Shown piece after piece: positions 47,511 to 56,435 of a stretch of 64,000 nucleotides of DNA. This DNA is from Arthrobacter sp. ov407 (lineage in GTDB: Bacteria; Actinomycetota; Actinomycetes; Actinomycetales; Micrococcaceae). Position numbers and translations under genes: made by a program. The notes below the pieces were generated by a model, which saw nothing but the letters and a program-made list of their open reading frames with translations, was not told where the DNA came from and did not search any database. Each line of letters opens with the position of its first letter. Within the stretch, counting starts at the first letter, position 1. The stretch covers positions 62,001-126,000 of the forward strand of contig NZ_FNGD01000008.1 of assembly GCF_900102895.1 (NCBI RefSeq). Reading direction: 5' to 3'.

Positions 47511-47552
47511 TGCCGCCGACCCAATACCGCCGACCCAATGCCGCGGACTCAA
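47511..47552. repeat. Three 14-bp tandem units upstream of the glycohydrolase gene
   Basis: TGCCGCCGACCCAA, TACCGCCGACCCAA and TGCCGCGGACTCAA, in the 186-bp gap between the divergent glycohydrolase and DUF202 genes. Confidence 0.82.
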
Positions 47553-47658
47553 TGCAGGGCGGCGGATGCGGAACGCCGGTAGGGTGCTGGTAGGACCCGT
47601 CCAGCGGTCAGGCGAAGCAACCGCCGGCGGCGTATCCGTCCGGCAGCGGAGGAAACGA

Positions 47659-48015
47659 ATGCGCGAACCAGCGTGGCGGAAGACCGGGACCACTCCCGAC
47701 TACAGGTTCTCCATGGCCAACGAGCGGACGTTCCTGGCCTGGATCCGCACGTCCCTGGCCCTGATTGCCGGAGCCCTGGCGATTGACCAGCTGGCCCCGG
47801 AGATCGCGCCCGGACCCGTGCGGATCGCGTTGTGCGTCATCCTCGCGTTCCTCGGCGCGGGTCTGGCGGCCTTCTCCTATCGCCGGTGGGGACGCCTGGA
47901 AGCTGCCATGCGGAACAACAGGGAGTTGCCGTTCTCTGCCGTGATGCTGGTGATGACGATCGGCGTCGCGGCTGCGGCGCTGCTGTTCGCCATCCTGGTC
48001 CTGGTGGCGCGGTGA
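47659..48015 (+). CDS. DUF202 (YidH) membrane protein
   Basis: 118 residues: three hydrophobic segments after a cytosolic start (FSMANERTFLAWIRTSLALI, the DUF202 signature with N-E-R-T-x-L-A-W-x-R). ATG at 47659 is chosen for its Shine-Dalgarno GGAGGAAACGA. A second DUF202 gene overlaps it by 4 bp. Function unknown. Confidence 0.87.
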   Translation: MREPAWRKTGTTPDYRFSMANERTFLAWIRTSLALIAGALAIDQLAPEIAPGPVRIALCVILAFLGAGLAAFSYRRWGRLEAAMRNNRELPFSAVMLVMTIGVAAAALLFAILVLVAR

Positions 48016-48353
48016 GCCCGGAGGCGGCCCGGGATCCCGGGCTGCAGCCCGAGCGGACATCCCTGTCCTGGCGCCGGACCCTGCTGGGCCTTATAGTGGC
48101 GGACCTGCTCATATGGCGCAGCTGGGCGCTCGCGGGGTCCCGCGGCGGCGCTCCGGGACCCGTCGACTATCTTGGCGTCTGCGCGCTTGCCGCCATGGCC
48201 GCGACGCTGGTCCTTGGGGTGTGCGTGCTGGTCCGCGGGCGGGAGCTCCGGCAGTCCAACTCCGCGCCGCCGGCTGCGCTCCTGCGCTGGGCCGCCGCCG
48301 CCGTGGTGGTCCTGGCCACCAGCGCCGTGGCCGCCGTCGCCCTGGGACACTGA
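48012..48353 (+). CDS. DUF202 membrane protein, second copy
   Basis: 113 residues with LQPERTSLSWRRTLLGLIVA, the same signature as its neighbour (E-R-T-x-L-x-W-x-R), then two more hydrophobic segments. GTG start overlaps the previous stop (GTGA). Tandem DUF202 pairs are common, possibly as a hetero-oligomer (inference). Confidence 0.85.
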   Translation: MSPEAARDPGLQPERTSLSWRRTLLGLIVADLLIWRSWALAGSRGGAPGPVDYLGVCALAAMAATLVLGVCVLVRGRELRQSNSAPPAALLRWAAAAVVVLATSAVAAVALGH

Positions 48354-48520
48354 GCCGGTTACCGGACAAGCAAGGATCCAGCCAACATCCAGATTCCGCT
48401 GGCAGACTGCTGGCGAACCTATTCTCCGGGCGGCCGAGGCCGCACCCGGACCACGACCCGGCGGGCCAGCGACGCCGCAGCTGCAGCCCAGGGCCCAGCA
48501 CCAACAAAGGAATACTGACC

Positions 48521-49525
48521 ATGACCCTGCTTGTGCCAGCCCGCAAGTCCGTTGGCGTCCAGCCACCGGCCGCCAGCGACGTTTCGCCCCGACCCCGACT
48601 CGTGGCCCGGCTGTCCGCCGAGGCGCTGGGGACCCTGATCGTGGTGTTCGCCGGCCTGGGCGTGCCGCTGTTCACCATTCCGCAGTCGAACCCGCTGCCC
48701 GCCGCCCTGGCTGCCGGCCTGGCGCTGACGGCGGCGATGCTGGCCGTCGGGTATGTCTCCGGCGGTCACTTCAATCCCGCCGTCACCGTGGGCAACGCCA
48801 TCGCGGGACGGATCCGGCTGGCCGACGCCGCGGCGTACATCGGTGCCCAGCTCGTGGGTGCGGCGCTCGGGGCAGTCGCACTGTTCGGCGTCCTGCGCAC
48901 CGTACCGACGATCAACGACAGCCAGGGCGCATTCGCCACCGTGGCGGCCGGATTCGGCGAGCACTCGATCATCCAGGTTCCCATGGCGGGCGTCCTGCTC
49001 GTGGAGGTCCTGGGCACTGCCCTGCTCGTGGCCGTCTTCCTTGCCACGACGGCCCGCCGAAATCCCGCCAGGGCGGCGGCCCCCTTCGCGGTGGGCCTGA
49101 CGACGGCGATGCTCCTGCAGTTGGGCCAGGCGCTCGGCAATGTTCCGTTCAACCCGGCCCGGGCCACGGCGTCGGCCATCTTCAGCGGCCCGAATGCGCT
49201 TGGGCAGCTGTGGCTGTTCTGGGTGGCACCTGTGGTCGGTGCAGCCATCGCCGGGCTGGTTTTCCGCGGCTTCGCCCAGAACACTGCCCAGACCACCGCG
49301 CAGGCCGACGCGGAGCTCACCGACGCAGACTTGGACGGCGCCGACTTCGGTGACGCTGACTTCGGTGACGCGGAGCTGACCGACGGCGTGGAGGACAGCC
49401 AGAGGGCCGGCACGGGGCACAGGGGCAACGGGAAGACTGCGGCCGCCGCTTCCGCTTCGCCCGACCGCATCCGCGCCCAGGACGACGAGGCCCGCAGCTT
49501 CTTCGACAGCAAGGGTGGAAAGTAG
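48521..49525 (+). CDS. MIP-family channel (aquaporin/glyceroporin) with acidic pentapeptide-like tail
   Basis: 334 residues. Six hydrophobic segments and two half-helix pore motifs: SGGHFNPAVTVGNAI and GNVPFNPARATASAI (both NPA). The C-terminal about 90 residues are not part of the channel: they include ADLDGADFGDADFGDAEL, an A-D-[FL]-x-x pattern like pentapeptide repeats, then a disordered charged end. ATG at 48521 is used; farther upstream is unconserved. Solute (water, glycerol or other) cannot be fixed from sequence. Confidence 0.88.
   Translation: MTLLVPARKSVGVQPPAASDVSPRPRLVARLSAEALGTLIVVFAGLGVPLFTIPQSNPLPAALAAGLALTAAMLAVGYVSGGHFNPAVTVGNAIAGRIRLADAAAYIGAQLVGAALGAVALFGVLRTVPTINDSQGAFATVAAGFGEHSIIQVPMAGVLLVEVLGTALLVAVFLATTARRNPARAAAPFAVGLTTAMLLQLGQALGNVPFNPARATASAIFSGPNALGQLWLFWVAPVVGAAIAGLVFRGFAQNTAQTTAQADAELTDADLDGADFGDADFGDAELTDGVEDSQRAGTGHRGNGKTAAAASASPDRIRAQDDEARSFFDSKGGK
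49343..49372 (+). repeat. 15-bp tandem duplication in the MIP channel tail
   Basis: GACTTCGGTGACGCT then GACTTCGGTGACGCG, creating two of the A-D-F-G-D pentapeptide-like units. Confidence 0.88.
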
Positions 49526-49595
49526 CCGCTCTTGACCAGCTTTAACCTCCGTCACCCTCACGGGGTGGTGGCGCAAGAGTGTCGGTGCCAGCCGA

Positions 49596-49601
49596 TACCG
49601 T
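49596..49601 (+). promoter_or_regulatory. -10 element of sbcD, leaderless spacing
   Basis: TACCGT, 6 nt before the sbcD ATG at 49608. Confidence 0.5.
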
Positions 49602-49607
49602 AGGAAT

Positions 49608-50801
49608 ATGCGGTTATTGCACACCTCCGACTGGCACTTGGGCCGGTCCTTCCACGGCATCGGCATGCTGGATTCCCAGCGCGCCTTCATCGACCAGCTC
49701 GTGACCTTTGTCCGGGAAGAGAGCGTGGACGTCGTCCTCATCGCCGGGGACGTCTACGACCGCGCACTGCCGGGAGTCGACGTCGTCGGCCTGCTGGATG
49801 ACGCCCTGGTGCGCCTCACCGGGGCCGGCGCGCAGGTTGTCCTCACCAGCGGCAACCACGACTCCGCCATCAGGCTGGGGTTCGCGTCGAGGCTGCTCGA
49901 GCGAGGGGGAGTGCATTTGCGCACGCGGCTGAACGAACTGGACCAGCCCGTGCTCTTCTCGCTCGGGGACGCCGCCGGGGACGGCGCGGTGGACGATACA
50001 GGGCCGGTGCTGGCCATTTACGGGATCCCCTGGCTGGAACCCCGGCTTGTCGCCGAGCAGCTGGGGGTCGAGACCGCGAGCCACTTTGAGGTCACACGCG
50101 CCGCCACCGATCGGATCCGTGCAGACGTGCGGCACAGGAGTGAGACCCGGACTGTCCATTCGGTGGTCCTGGCGCACACCTTCGCCAGCGGAGGCATCAG
50201 CTCTGACAGCGAGCGGGATCTGAGCATCGGGGGCGTCGGAGCGGTTCCGCTGGATCTCTTCGACCGCTTTGGCTACACCGCACTTGGCCACCTGCACGGC
50301 CGGCAGGAGCTCTCCCCGGCGGTACGCTATTCCGGCTCGCCGCTGGCGTACTCCTTCTCGGAAGCGAAGCACAGGAAGGGCAGCTGGCTCGTGGAGGTCG
50401 ACGCCGAGGGCATCGGCGAAGTGCGCGAAGTGCCCTGGGACGCGCCCCGGGCCCTCGCCGTGCTCCGCGGGAAGCTGGATGACCTCCTGGAGTCGGAGGA
50501 TTTCGCCTGGGCCGAGGCCGCCTATTGCCAGATCACGCTGACGGACGCCGCCCGCCCCGCACAAGCGATGGACCGCCTGCGGGCACGGTTCCCCGACACG
50601 TTGGTGCTCGGCTTCGATCCCGACGGCCCCGGCGCGGCGCCCAAGGCCAGCTACAGCAGCCGGCTTGCCGAGGCCGAGGATGACCTCTCCGTCTGCTGCG
50701 GATTCCTCGATCACGTCCGCGGCCGGCCCGCGTCCGACGCCGAGGCAGCCGTCCTCGCCGAGGCGCTCGAAGCCGTGCGCCTGGAAGGGGTATCCCTGTG
50801 A
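49608..50801 (+). CDS. sbcD: Exonuclease subunit SbcD
   Basis: Mre11-type metallophosphoesterase subunit of the SbcCD nuclease, which opens hairpins and trims DNA ends. Seen: LLHTSDWHLGRSF, VLIAGDVYDRA, VVLTSGNHDSAIRLGF and VVLAHTFASGG plus GHLHGRQEL, the five phosphoesterase motifs. 397 residues. sbcC overlaps its stop by 4 bp. Confidence 0.96.
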   Translation: MRLLHTSDWHLGRSFHGIGMLDSQRAFIDQLVTFVREESVDVVLIAGDVYDRALPGVDVVGLLDDALVRLTGAGAQVVLTSGNHDSAIRLGFASRLLERGGVHLRTRLNELDQPVLFSLGDAAGDGAVDDTGPVLAIYGIPWLEPRLVAEQLGVETASHFEVTRAATDRIRADVRHRSETRTVHSVVLAHTFASGGISSDSERDLSIGGVGAVPLDLFDRFGYTALGHLHGRQELSPAVRYSGSPLAYSFSEAKHRKGSWLVEVDAEGIGEVREVPWDAPRALAVLRGKLDDLLESEDFAWAEAAYCQITLTDAARPAQAMDRLRARFPDTLVLGFDPDGPGAAPKASYSSRLAEAEDDLSVCCGFLDHVRGRPASDAEAAVLAEALEAVRLEGVSL

Positions 50802-53800
50802 GGATCCACCGCCTGGAGATTTCAGCCTTCGGCCCGTTCGCCGGCACCGAGCGGATCGACTTCGACCGGCTTAGCGCACACGGGCTGTTCCTGCTGAACG
50901 GCGCCACCGGTGCGGGCAAGACCAGCGTCCTGGACGCCGTCTGTTTCGCCCTGTACGGATCGGTTCCCGGAGCCCGGCAGGACGGGAAGCGGCTGCGCAG
51001 CGACCACGCGGAGGCCGCCGCCGAGCCGCGCGTCACCTGCGAGTTCTCGGCCAAGGGCCGGCATTTCGAAGTCTCCCGGTCGCCCGCTTGGGACAAGCCG
51101 AGCGCCCGGGGCAAGAACGGCTTCACGGTCCAGCAGGCCAACACGCTGCTGCGCGAACGCATCGACGGCGCGTGGGTAGAGAAATCCGGCCGGAATGATG
51201 AAGCCGGGGCCGAGATCGCTGACGTCCTGGGCATGAACCGGGACCAGTTCACGCGCGTGGTCATGCTGCCCCAGGGCGACTTCGCGGCGTTCCTGCGCTC
51301 CAAGGCATCTGACCGTCTGGAGCTGCTGCAGAGCCTCTTCGGCACCCAGCGCTTTGAAGCCGTGGAACAGGAACTGTCCCGGCAGGCGCAGACCGCCAAG
51401 GCGGAGGTCGCCAGCCTGAACACGAAGCTGGACCTGCTCCTGGCGCAGGCCGAGTCCGAAACCGCGGCGCTCGAACTCGACCCCGTCGGCGCCCCCGGCA
51501 GGGACGAGCCCGATGCGCTTCTGACGTGGCTAAACGACGGTGCGGCAACCGCCGCGGAGGGCAGACGGGTGGCCGCCGCAGCAGCCGAGAAACACGCCGC
51601 GGAACATGCCTCCGCGTTGGAGACCGCCAACGCGCGGGCAAACCGCCACGCCAAACTTGCCGCCGCGGAACTGCGACGGATTGACGCCGACGCCGCCGCC
51701 CCCGTCCTGGCCGACAAATCAGTCACGCTCGGCCTGCACCGCCAAGCCGAAGTGCTTGGCGGCCAGCTGCGGGCCGTCGAAAGTTCCGCGGCAGCCGAGA
51801 ACCTGGCAGGAACGGCCCTGCTACAAGCCGCGCGCCAGCTGCGGTCCGCGGCAGCAACAGACGCGGAGCTCGCCGGGCAGGACCTCATTGACGGAGGGCC
51901 GGGGGACGCTGCCAACGGCCCCGCCGGCGGGCACGCCCCGTTGGACAGCGCCGCCGTCCGGAGTACGCTCGCACGGCTGCGGTCCCTGCACGCCGTGCTC
52001 ACCGAACGCCTGCCCGACGAATCCCGGCTCATCGGACTCACCGACCGCGGCAGCCGGCTGCGCCAGCAGTTGCAGGAGCTCGAAACAGGTCGCCGGACCG
52101 GTGCCGCCGCCCTGGACGCCCTGCGCTCTGAGTCGGCGGCCCTGTCCGCCGGAATCCGCCCCCTCGAGGAACTGGCCGCGGAAGTCCAGTTGCGCACCAA
52201 GGAAGCCACTGCAGCTGACGAACTCGTGACCATCGTTGGCCGCTACCTCGCCGCCGAGGCCGAATGCTCGGTAATCGCGGAACAGCATGCCGCAGCCCGG
52301 AACGTACACCAGGACCGGAGGCAGCACTGGCTGGACCTCCGTGAGCAACGGCTCACAAACGCGGCGGCCGAGCTCGCCACCCAACTCCTCGCCGGAGTCC
52401 CTTGTCCCGTCTGCGGCAGCCCGGAGCACCCGGCGCCGGCCCCCGCCGCAGCCTCCGCACTGGCCGTCGCCGAGGCTGAGAAGGCGGCGCAACTAGCCAG
52501 CGACATGGCGGAAGAGGCCTTCGCTGCCCTCGGGCGCGATCTCGCCGACGCCCACCAGAACGTCGCCGTCCTGGCCGCCCAGGGCGGCAGCACACCTCCC
52601 GAGGAAGCCCGCGCGGAGGCGGCCCTGGCCCGGGAACGGGCCGACGACGCCGGCCGCGCCGCCACGGACCTTGCGGCCAGCCGGGCCCGGCTGGCAGAAC
52701 TCGAGGCGGCCATCGCCGCCGCGGACCGGGCGCAGGCCGATGCCGCCTCCGGCATCGCCCAAACGCAATCCACGATCGCCGAAATCGACGAACAGGCAGA
52801 GGCCCTGGAACACGCCCTGGACAAGCTGCGCGCCGGCCACGCCACCCTCGAACAGCGGATCGCCGCCCTGACGTCAACGACGGCAGTCCTCGAGCACGCC
52901 GACGCCGCGCAGTCTGCCCTCGACCAGTCCGCCGCACGCACCGCGGAGGCACGCCGTCAACTTGAGCAGGCGCTGCCCGCAGCCGGATTCAGCACCGAAA
53001 CCGCGGCGCGGGAAGCGCTGCTGCCGACGCCGGTGGCAACAAGCCTCGAAACGGCCATCCGGGCGGGACAGGACGAAGCCGCCAGGATCCAGGAACTGTT
53101 CGCCGGCGAGGACCTCGCCCTGGCGGCGGCCGAACGCGCCGCCGGAGACCTCGTCAGCGACGCCGCCCTCGAGGAGCTCAGGACGGAGTCGGCGGCGGCC
53201 GAACGCAAGGCCCGGGAAGCCGTGCTTGCGGCCGGACTGGCGGAAAACTCGCTCCGGACCCTAGGACGCATCGCCGGTGACTACGGGGAACTCGCCGCCG
53301 CCGGCAGGGGACCGCGGGACCGGGCCGCGCTGCTCGCCGCCGTGGCCGACGCGGCCAAGGGCGGAGGCGACAACAGCTACCGCATGAGCCTGAACAGTTA
53401 CGTCCTCGCCGCCCGGCTTGAGCAGGTGGCCGTCGCTGCCTCGGAACGCCTGATCGGCATGAGTGACGGCCGCTACACGCTGCAACACACCGACGCCAAG
53501 GCCGCGCGCGGCGCGAAGTCCGGCCTCGGCCTGGAAGTTGTGGATGAGTGGACCGGCCAGCGCCGGGACACGGCGACCCTCTCCGGCGGCGAGTCCTTCA
53601 TGGCCTCCCTTGCGCTGGCCCTCGGGCTGGCAGACGTCGTGCAGCACGAGTCCGGCGGCGTGGACATCGAGACCCTCTTCGTGGACGAGGGCTTCGGCAG
53701 CCTCGACGAGCAGGCGCTGGAACAAGTTATGGACGCCCTCGAAAGCCTCCGCGACGGCGGCAGGGTAGTGGGGCTCGTGAGCCATGTGGCGGAAATGAAG

Positions 53801-53881
53801 CAGCGCATCGGCACCCAGCTCCAGGTGGTCAAGGGCCGCAGCGGATCCACCCTGCACATCAGCGACGACACCCGGGTCTGA
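50798..53881 (+). CDS. sbcC: Exonuclease subunit SbcC (Rad50-like SMC ATPase)
   Basis: 1027 residues. N-terminal Walker A LNGATGAGKTSVLDAVCFAL, long coiled coils to about residue 520, zinc hook CPVCGSPEHP near residue 536, return coiled coil, then ABC-like signature TLSGGESFMASLALALGLAD and Walker B LFVDEGFGSLD. It bridges DNA ends with SbcD. GTG start at 50798 within the sbcD stop. Unusually rich in Ala in the coiled coils, as expected at this GC content. Confidence 0.96.
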   Translation: MRIHRLEISAFGPFAGTERIDFDRLSAHGLFLLNGATGAGKTSVLDAVCFALYGSVPGARQDGKRLRSDHAEAAAEPRVTCEFSAKGRHFEVSRSPAWDKPSARGKNGFTVQQANTLLRERIDGAWVEKSGRNDEAGAEIADVLGMNRDQFTRVVMLPQGDFAAFLRSKASDRLELLQSLFGTQRFEAVEQELSRQAQTAKAEVASLNTKLDLLLAQAESETAALELDPVGAPGRDEPDALLTWLNDGAATAAEGRRVAAAAAEKHAAEHASALETANARANRHAKLAAAELRRIDADAAAPVLADKSVTLGLHRQAEVLGGQLRAVESSAAAENLAGTALLQAARQLRSAAATDAELAGQDLIDGGPGDAANGPAGGHAPLDSAAVRSTLARLRSLHAVLTERLPDESRLIGLTDRGSRLRQQLQELETGRRTGAAALDALRSESAALSAGIRPLEELAAEVQLRTKEATAADELVTIVGRYLAAEAECSVIAEQHAAARNVHQDRRQHWLDLREQRLTNAAAELATQLLAGVPCPVCGSPEHPAPAPAAASALAVAEAEKAAQLASDMAEEAFAALGRDLADAHQNVAVLAAQGGSTPPEEARAEAALARERADDAGRAATDLAASRARLAELEAAIAAADRAQADAASGIAQTQSTIAEIDEQAEALEHALDKLRAGHATLEQRIAALTSTTAVLEHADAAQSALDQSAARTAEARRQLEQALPAAGFSTETAAREALLPTPVATSLETAIRAGQDEAARIQELFAGEDLALAAAERAAGDLVSDAALEELRTESAAAERKAREAVLAAGLAENSLRTLGRIAGDYGELAAAGRGPRDRAALLAAVADAAKGGGDNSYRMSLNSYVLAARLEQVAVAASERLIGMSDGRYTLQHTDAKAARGAKSGLGLEVVDEWTGQRRDTATLSGGESFMASLALALGLADVVQHESGGVDIETLFVDEGFGSLDEQALEQVMDALESLRDGGRVVGLVSHVAEMKQRIGTQLQVVKGRSGSTLHISDDTRV

Positions 53882-53895
53882 GCCCTTCCCTGGGA

Positions 53896-53922
53896 CCGTC
53901 CCGGGGCCTGGTCCCGGGACGG
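53896..53922 (+). terminator. Hairpin after sbcC
   Basis: CCGTCCCGGG (53896-53905), loop GCCTGGT, CCCGGGACGG (53913-53922): 10 perfect pairs starting 15 bp after the sbcC stop; no U-tract. Confidence 0.55.
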
Positions 53923-54013
53923 CCGTTACGGGATCGGGTATCATTGATCTGTTACCGGGTCGCGCGCATCGGGAGGAGGGACGATGCGCACTATTTGAGC
54001 GAACCCGGAAACC

Positions 54014-55459
54014 ATGAATCCTTCACCGTCTTCTTTGGCGTCTACTCTTGACGCCCCAATTTCGACCGACACCCTAACGGCGTCCGCCGCACAGCCGTCC
54101 GCCGCAGTGCAGGCCCCTGCGCCCGCCAAGGGCGGCCGCTACGCGCAGCTGCCACTGCTGGCCGGCCGCAGCTTCATCCCCCTGGGGCTCTTCGCCCGCC
54201 TGCCGCTGGCCATGCTCACTGTCGGCGCCCTGACGCTCGTCACCGCCGTCACAGGCTCCTACGCCGTGGGCGGCGCCGCAGCCGGCGCCGTCGGCATCGG
54301 TTCCGCACTGGGCGCCCCCGTCCTGGGCGTCCTCGCTGACCGGCTTGGCCAGCGCGGCGTCCTGCTCGTGTCCGCCATCGCCAACACCGTGGCCATCGTT
54401 GCCCTGATCCTCACGGCCTACCTCATCCCCGGGGTCCATGACCTTGCCGCCGCCGTCCCCGTGCTGGCCGCGGCCTTCGTGGCCGGGGTGAGCTGCCCGC
54501 AGGTCGGTCCGCTGGCCCGGGTCCGCTGGATGGCGCTGACATCCCGGACGTCCGGGGCCGGAGCCCGTGCGGGCGGAAACTCCGCGGACCTGGACACCGC
54601 CCTCTCCTATGAGAGCACCGCGGACGAGCTCACCTTCGTGCTCGGCCCCGCACTCGTCGGTATCCTCGCGAGCATGCTTGCACCGTGGCTGCCGCTGGCC
54701 CTGGCCGCGGCACTGACTGTTGTCCTCGTGCCCGCCTTCGCCGTCCACCCCACGAACCTTGCGGTGGTCCGCACAGCGCGGCGCCGGGCCGCCGGACCGG
54801 CAGCAGGACTGTCAGCCGGTCTGGCTCCGACAGCGGCGGGGGACGGCCACGGGGACACCCGCACGGCGGCCCAGCGCGCCAGAACCTTCGCCGCCGTCGC
54901 CCTTCCTGTGCTGGCGATGGTGTGCATGGGCACCTTCTTCGGCTCCACCCAGACAGCGCTGAGTTCGTTCTCCGCCAGCTTCGCGACCTCCGAGCTCGCG
55001 GGCCTGCTCTACGCCGTCATGGGCCTGAGCTCTGCGGCGGCCGCCCTCTCGGTCGCGTACTGGCCCCGCCGCTTCACGGTGAACGCCCGCTGGATTGCGT
55101 GCGCGGCCCTCATGGCCGGCCTCGCATCACTGCTGTTGCTGCCCTCGACGGCGCTGCCCATGGTCCTTGTGCTGTTCGTCCTGGGCCTGCCCGTCGGCCC
55201 GCTCATGGTCACCGTCTTCGCCATCGGCGGCCTCGTGGCCCCGGCCGGAAAGCTCGGCACGGTCATGACGGTCCTGGCCAGCGGCATCGTCGCCGGCACC
55301 GCGCTCGGATCCTCCATCGCCGGACAGCTGGCCCAAAACTTCGGGTACTCGACGGCGTTCCTGGTTCCGGTGTGCGCCGCTACGGCGCTGTTCCTGCTGG
55401 GAACGGCCGCCGCCGTCGTACTCCGGCAGCGCGGGAGGAAGACGGCACCGGCCGCCTAA
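54014..55459 (+). CDS. MFS transporter
   Basis: 481 residues, twelve predicted hydrophobic segments, the 2-3 loop GVLADRLGQRGVLLVSAIA and the 8-9 region YWPRRFTVNARWI. About 40 polar N-terminal residues precede the first segment. Drug or metabolite export is possible; no neighbour fixes the substrate. Convergent with the IclR gene. Confidence 0.82.
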   Translation: MNPSPSSLASTLDAPISTDTLTASAAQPSAAVQAPAPAKGGRYAQLPLLAGRSFIPLGLFARLPLAMLTVGALTLVTAVTGSYAVGGAAAGAVGIGSALGAPVLGVLADRLGQRGVLLVSAIANTVAIVALILTAYLIPGVHDLAAAVPVLAAAFVAGVSCPQVGPLARVRWMALTSRTSGAGARAGGNSADLDTALSYESTADELTFVLGPALVGILASMLAPWLPLALAAALTVVLVPAFAVHPTNLAVVRTARRRAAGPAAGLSAGLAPTAAGDGHGDTRTAAQRARTFAAVALPVLAMVCMGTFFGSTQTALSSFSASFATSELAGLLYAVMGLSSAAAALSVAYWPRRFTVNARWIACAALMAGLASLLLLPSTALPMVLVLFVLGLPVGPLMVTVFAIGGLVAPAGKLGTVMTVLASGIVAGTALGSSIAGQLAQNFGYSTAFLVPVCAATALFLLGTAAAVVLRQRGRKTAPAA

Positions 55460-55504
55460 GCCTGCTCGCGACAGGACGACGGCGCTGCGGGATGGCGCAC
55501 GCGT

Positions 55505-56221
55505 CTAGCCCAGCTGCGCCTCGATGCGCCGGGCCGCCTCCGTGAGGGCCCCGGCGACGGTGTCCGGATCCTGTGCGGCGCGGATATAGACGACGGCGAG
55601 GGCGGCCGGCCGGCCGCCCGGCACCCGCAGCGGCACCGCAATGGAGGACACGCCTGGGATCACCTCGTCATGGCTTGCGGCAAAGCCGCGGCGCCGGGCC
55701 TCGGCGGCCTCGGCCCGGTACGGGATGCCCGGGGCCAAGGCCCGCCACTCCTGTTCCGGGAAGGCGGACTGGATGGCGATGCCCGGTGCCCCGGCGCTGA
55801 TGGGATGCCGCGACCCCGGGTGCTGCACCACCGCGGCGCCGCTGTGCCGCGGATCCACCGTCACCAACGTCACGCACTCCTCCCGGTCCCAGACCGCCAC
55901 GAAGGCGCTCATGGTCAGGGTGTTGGCCAGCAGGGTCAGTTCCGGCAGGGCCGCCGACTGCAGGTCGCGGGAGACCCCGCGCGCCAGGACGGCGAGGCCC
56001 GGGCCCGGCTGGACCCGGCCGCTGTCGTCGCGCACTAGCAGCGAATGGTCCTCCAGGGTGCGCAGGATCCGGTAGGCCACGGAGCGGTGGACGCCCATGG
56101 CATCGGCGAGTTCGGCAATGGTGAGCGGCTGCTGCGCCTCGGCGAGGATCTCCAACGCCCTGATGCCGCGGGACAGCGTCTGGGATGGAGAAGCCTGGAC
56201 GGTGCCGGCGTTCGGGGTCAT
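55505..56221 (-). CDS. IclR-family transcriptional regulator
   Basis: 238 residues. N-terminal winged HTH: SRGIRALEILAEAQQPLTIA, ELADAMGVHRSVAYRILRTL; C-terminal ligand-binding domain with ALPELTLLANTLTMSAFVAV and RHPISAGAPGIAIQSAF. Start: ATG 56221, because TAGGAT (minus strand, 56229-56234) lies 7 nt upstream in leaderless spacing; the ATG at 56230 overlaps that element. Divergent from the HpaC-type gene, with an inverted repeat between, so it probably controls that operon. Confidence 0.9.
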   Translation of the reverse strand: MTPNAGTVQASPSQTLSRGIRALEILAEAQQPLTIAELADAMGVHRSVAYRILRTLEDHSLLVRDDSGRVQPGPGLAVLARGVSRDLQSAALPELTLLANTLTMSAFVAVWDREECVTLVTVDPRHSGAAVVQHPGSRHPISAGAPGIAIQSAFPEQEWRALAPGIPYRAEAAEARRRGFAASHDEVIPGVSSIAVPLRVPGGRPAALAVVYIRAAQDPDTVAGALTEAARRIEAQLG

Positions 56222-56228
56222 GGGGTCC

Positions 56229-56234
56229 ATCCTA
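56229..56234 (-). promoter_or_regulatory. -10 element of the IclR gene, leaderless spacing
   Basis: TAGGAT on the minus strand, 7 nt before the ATG at 56221. It overlaps the alternative start ATG at 56230, so that start is unlikely. Confidence 0.5.
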
Positions 56235-56300
56235 GGGGCGGGGTCGCTGGCCGCCGGGCGTGCCGGGCAACCCTTGTGCTCCGGCTCACGGTCCGCTAGC

Positions 56301-56335
56301 GTTCTATATGGGAACTACTTGTTCGATTATAGAAC
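56301..56335 (+). promoter_or_regulatory. Inverted repeat, candidate IclR operator
   Basis: GTTCTATA (56301-56308) and TATAGAAC (56328-56335) are perfect inverted arms 19 bp apart, and a smaller pair GAAC/GTTC (56312-56315 and 56321-56324) lies between them. It is in the divergent gap between the IclR gene and the flavin reductase, the natural place for an autoregulated operator. Confidence 0.6.
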
Positions 56336-56357
56336 ACATCCACTTCAAAGCGCACCT

Positions 56358-56402
56358 GATCCAAGCACACGTGATCCAAACACAGTTGATCCACCACGCA
56401 GC
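56358..56402 (+). repeat. Three 15-bp tandem units in the flavin reductase leader
   Basis: GATCCAAGCACACGT, GATCCAAACACAGTT and GATCCACCACGCAGC, 22 bp downstream of the candidate IclR operator. Confidence 0.82.
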
Positions 56403-56435
56403 CTAGGAATACGCCACAAACGCAAGGAATCAACG

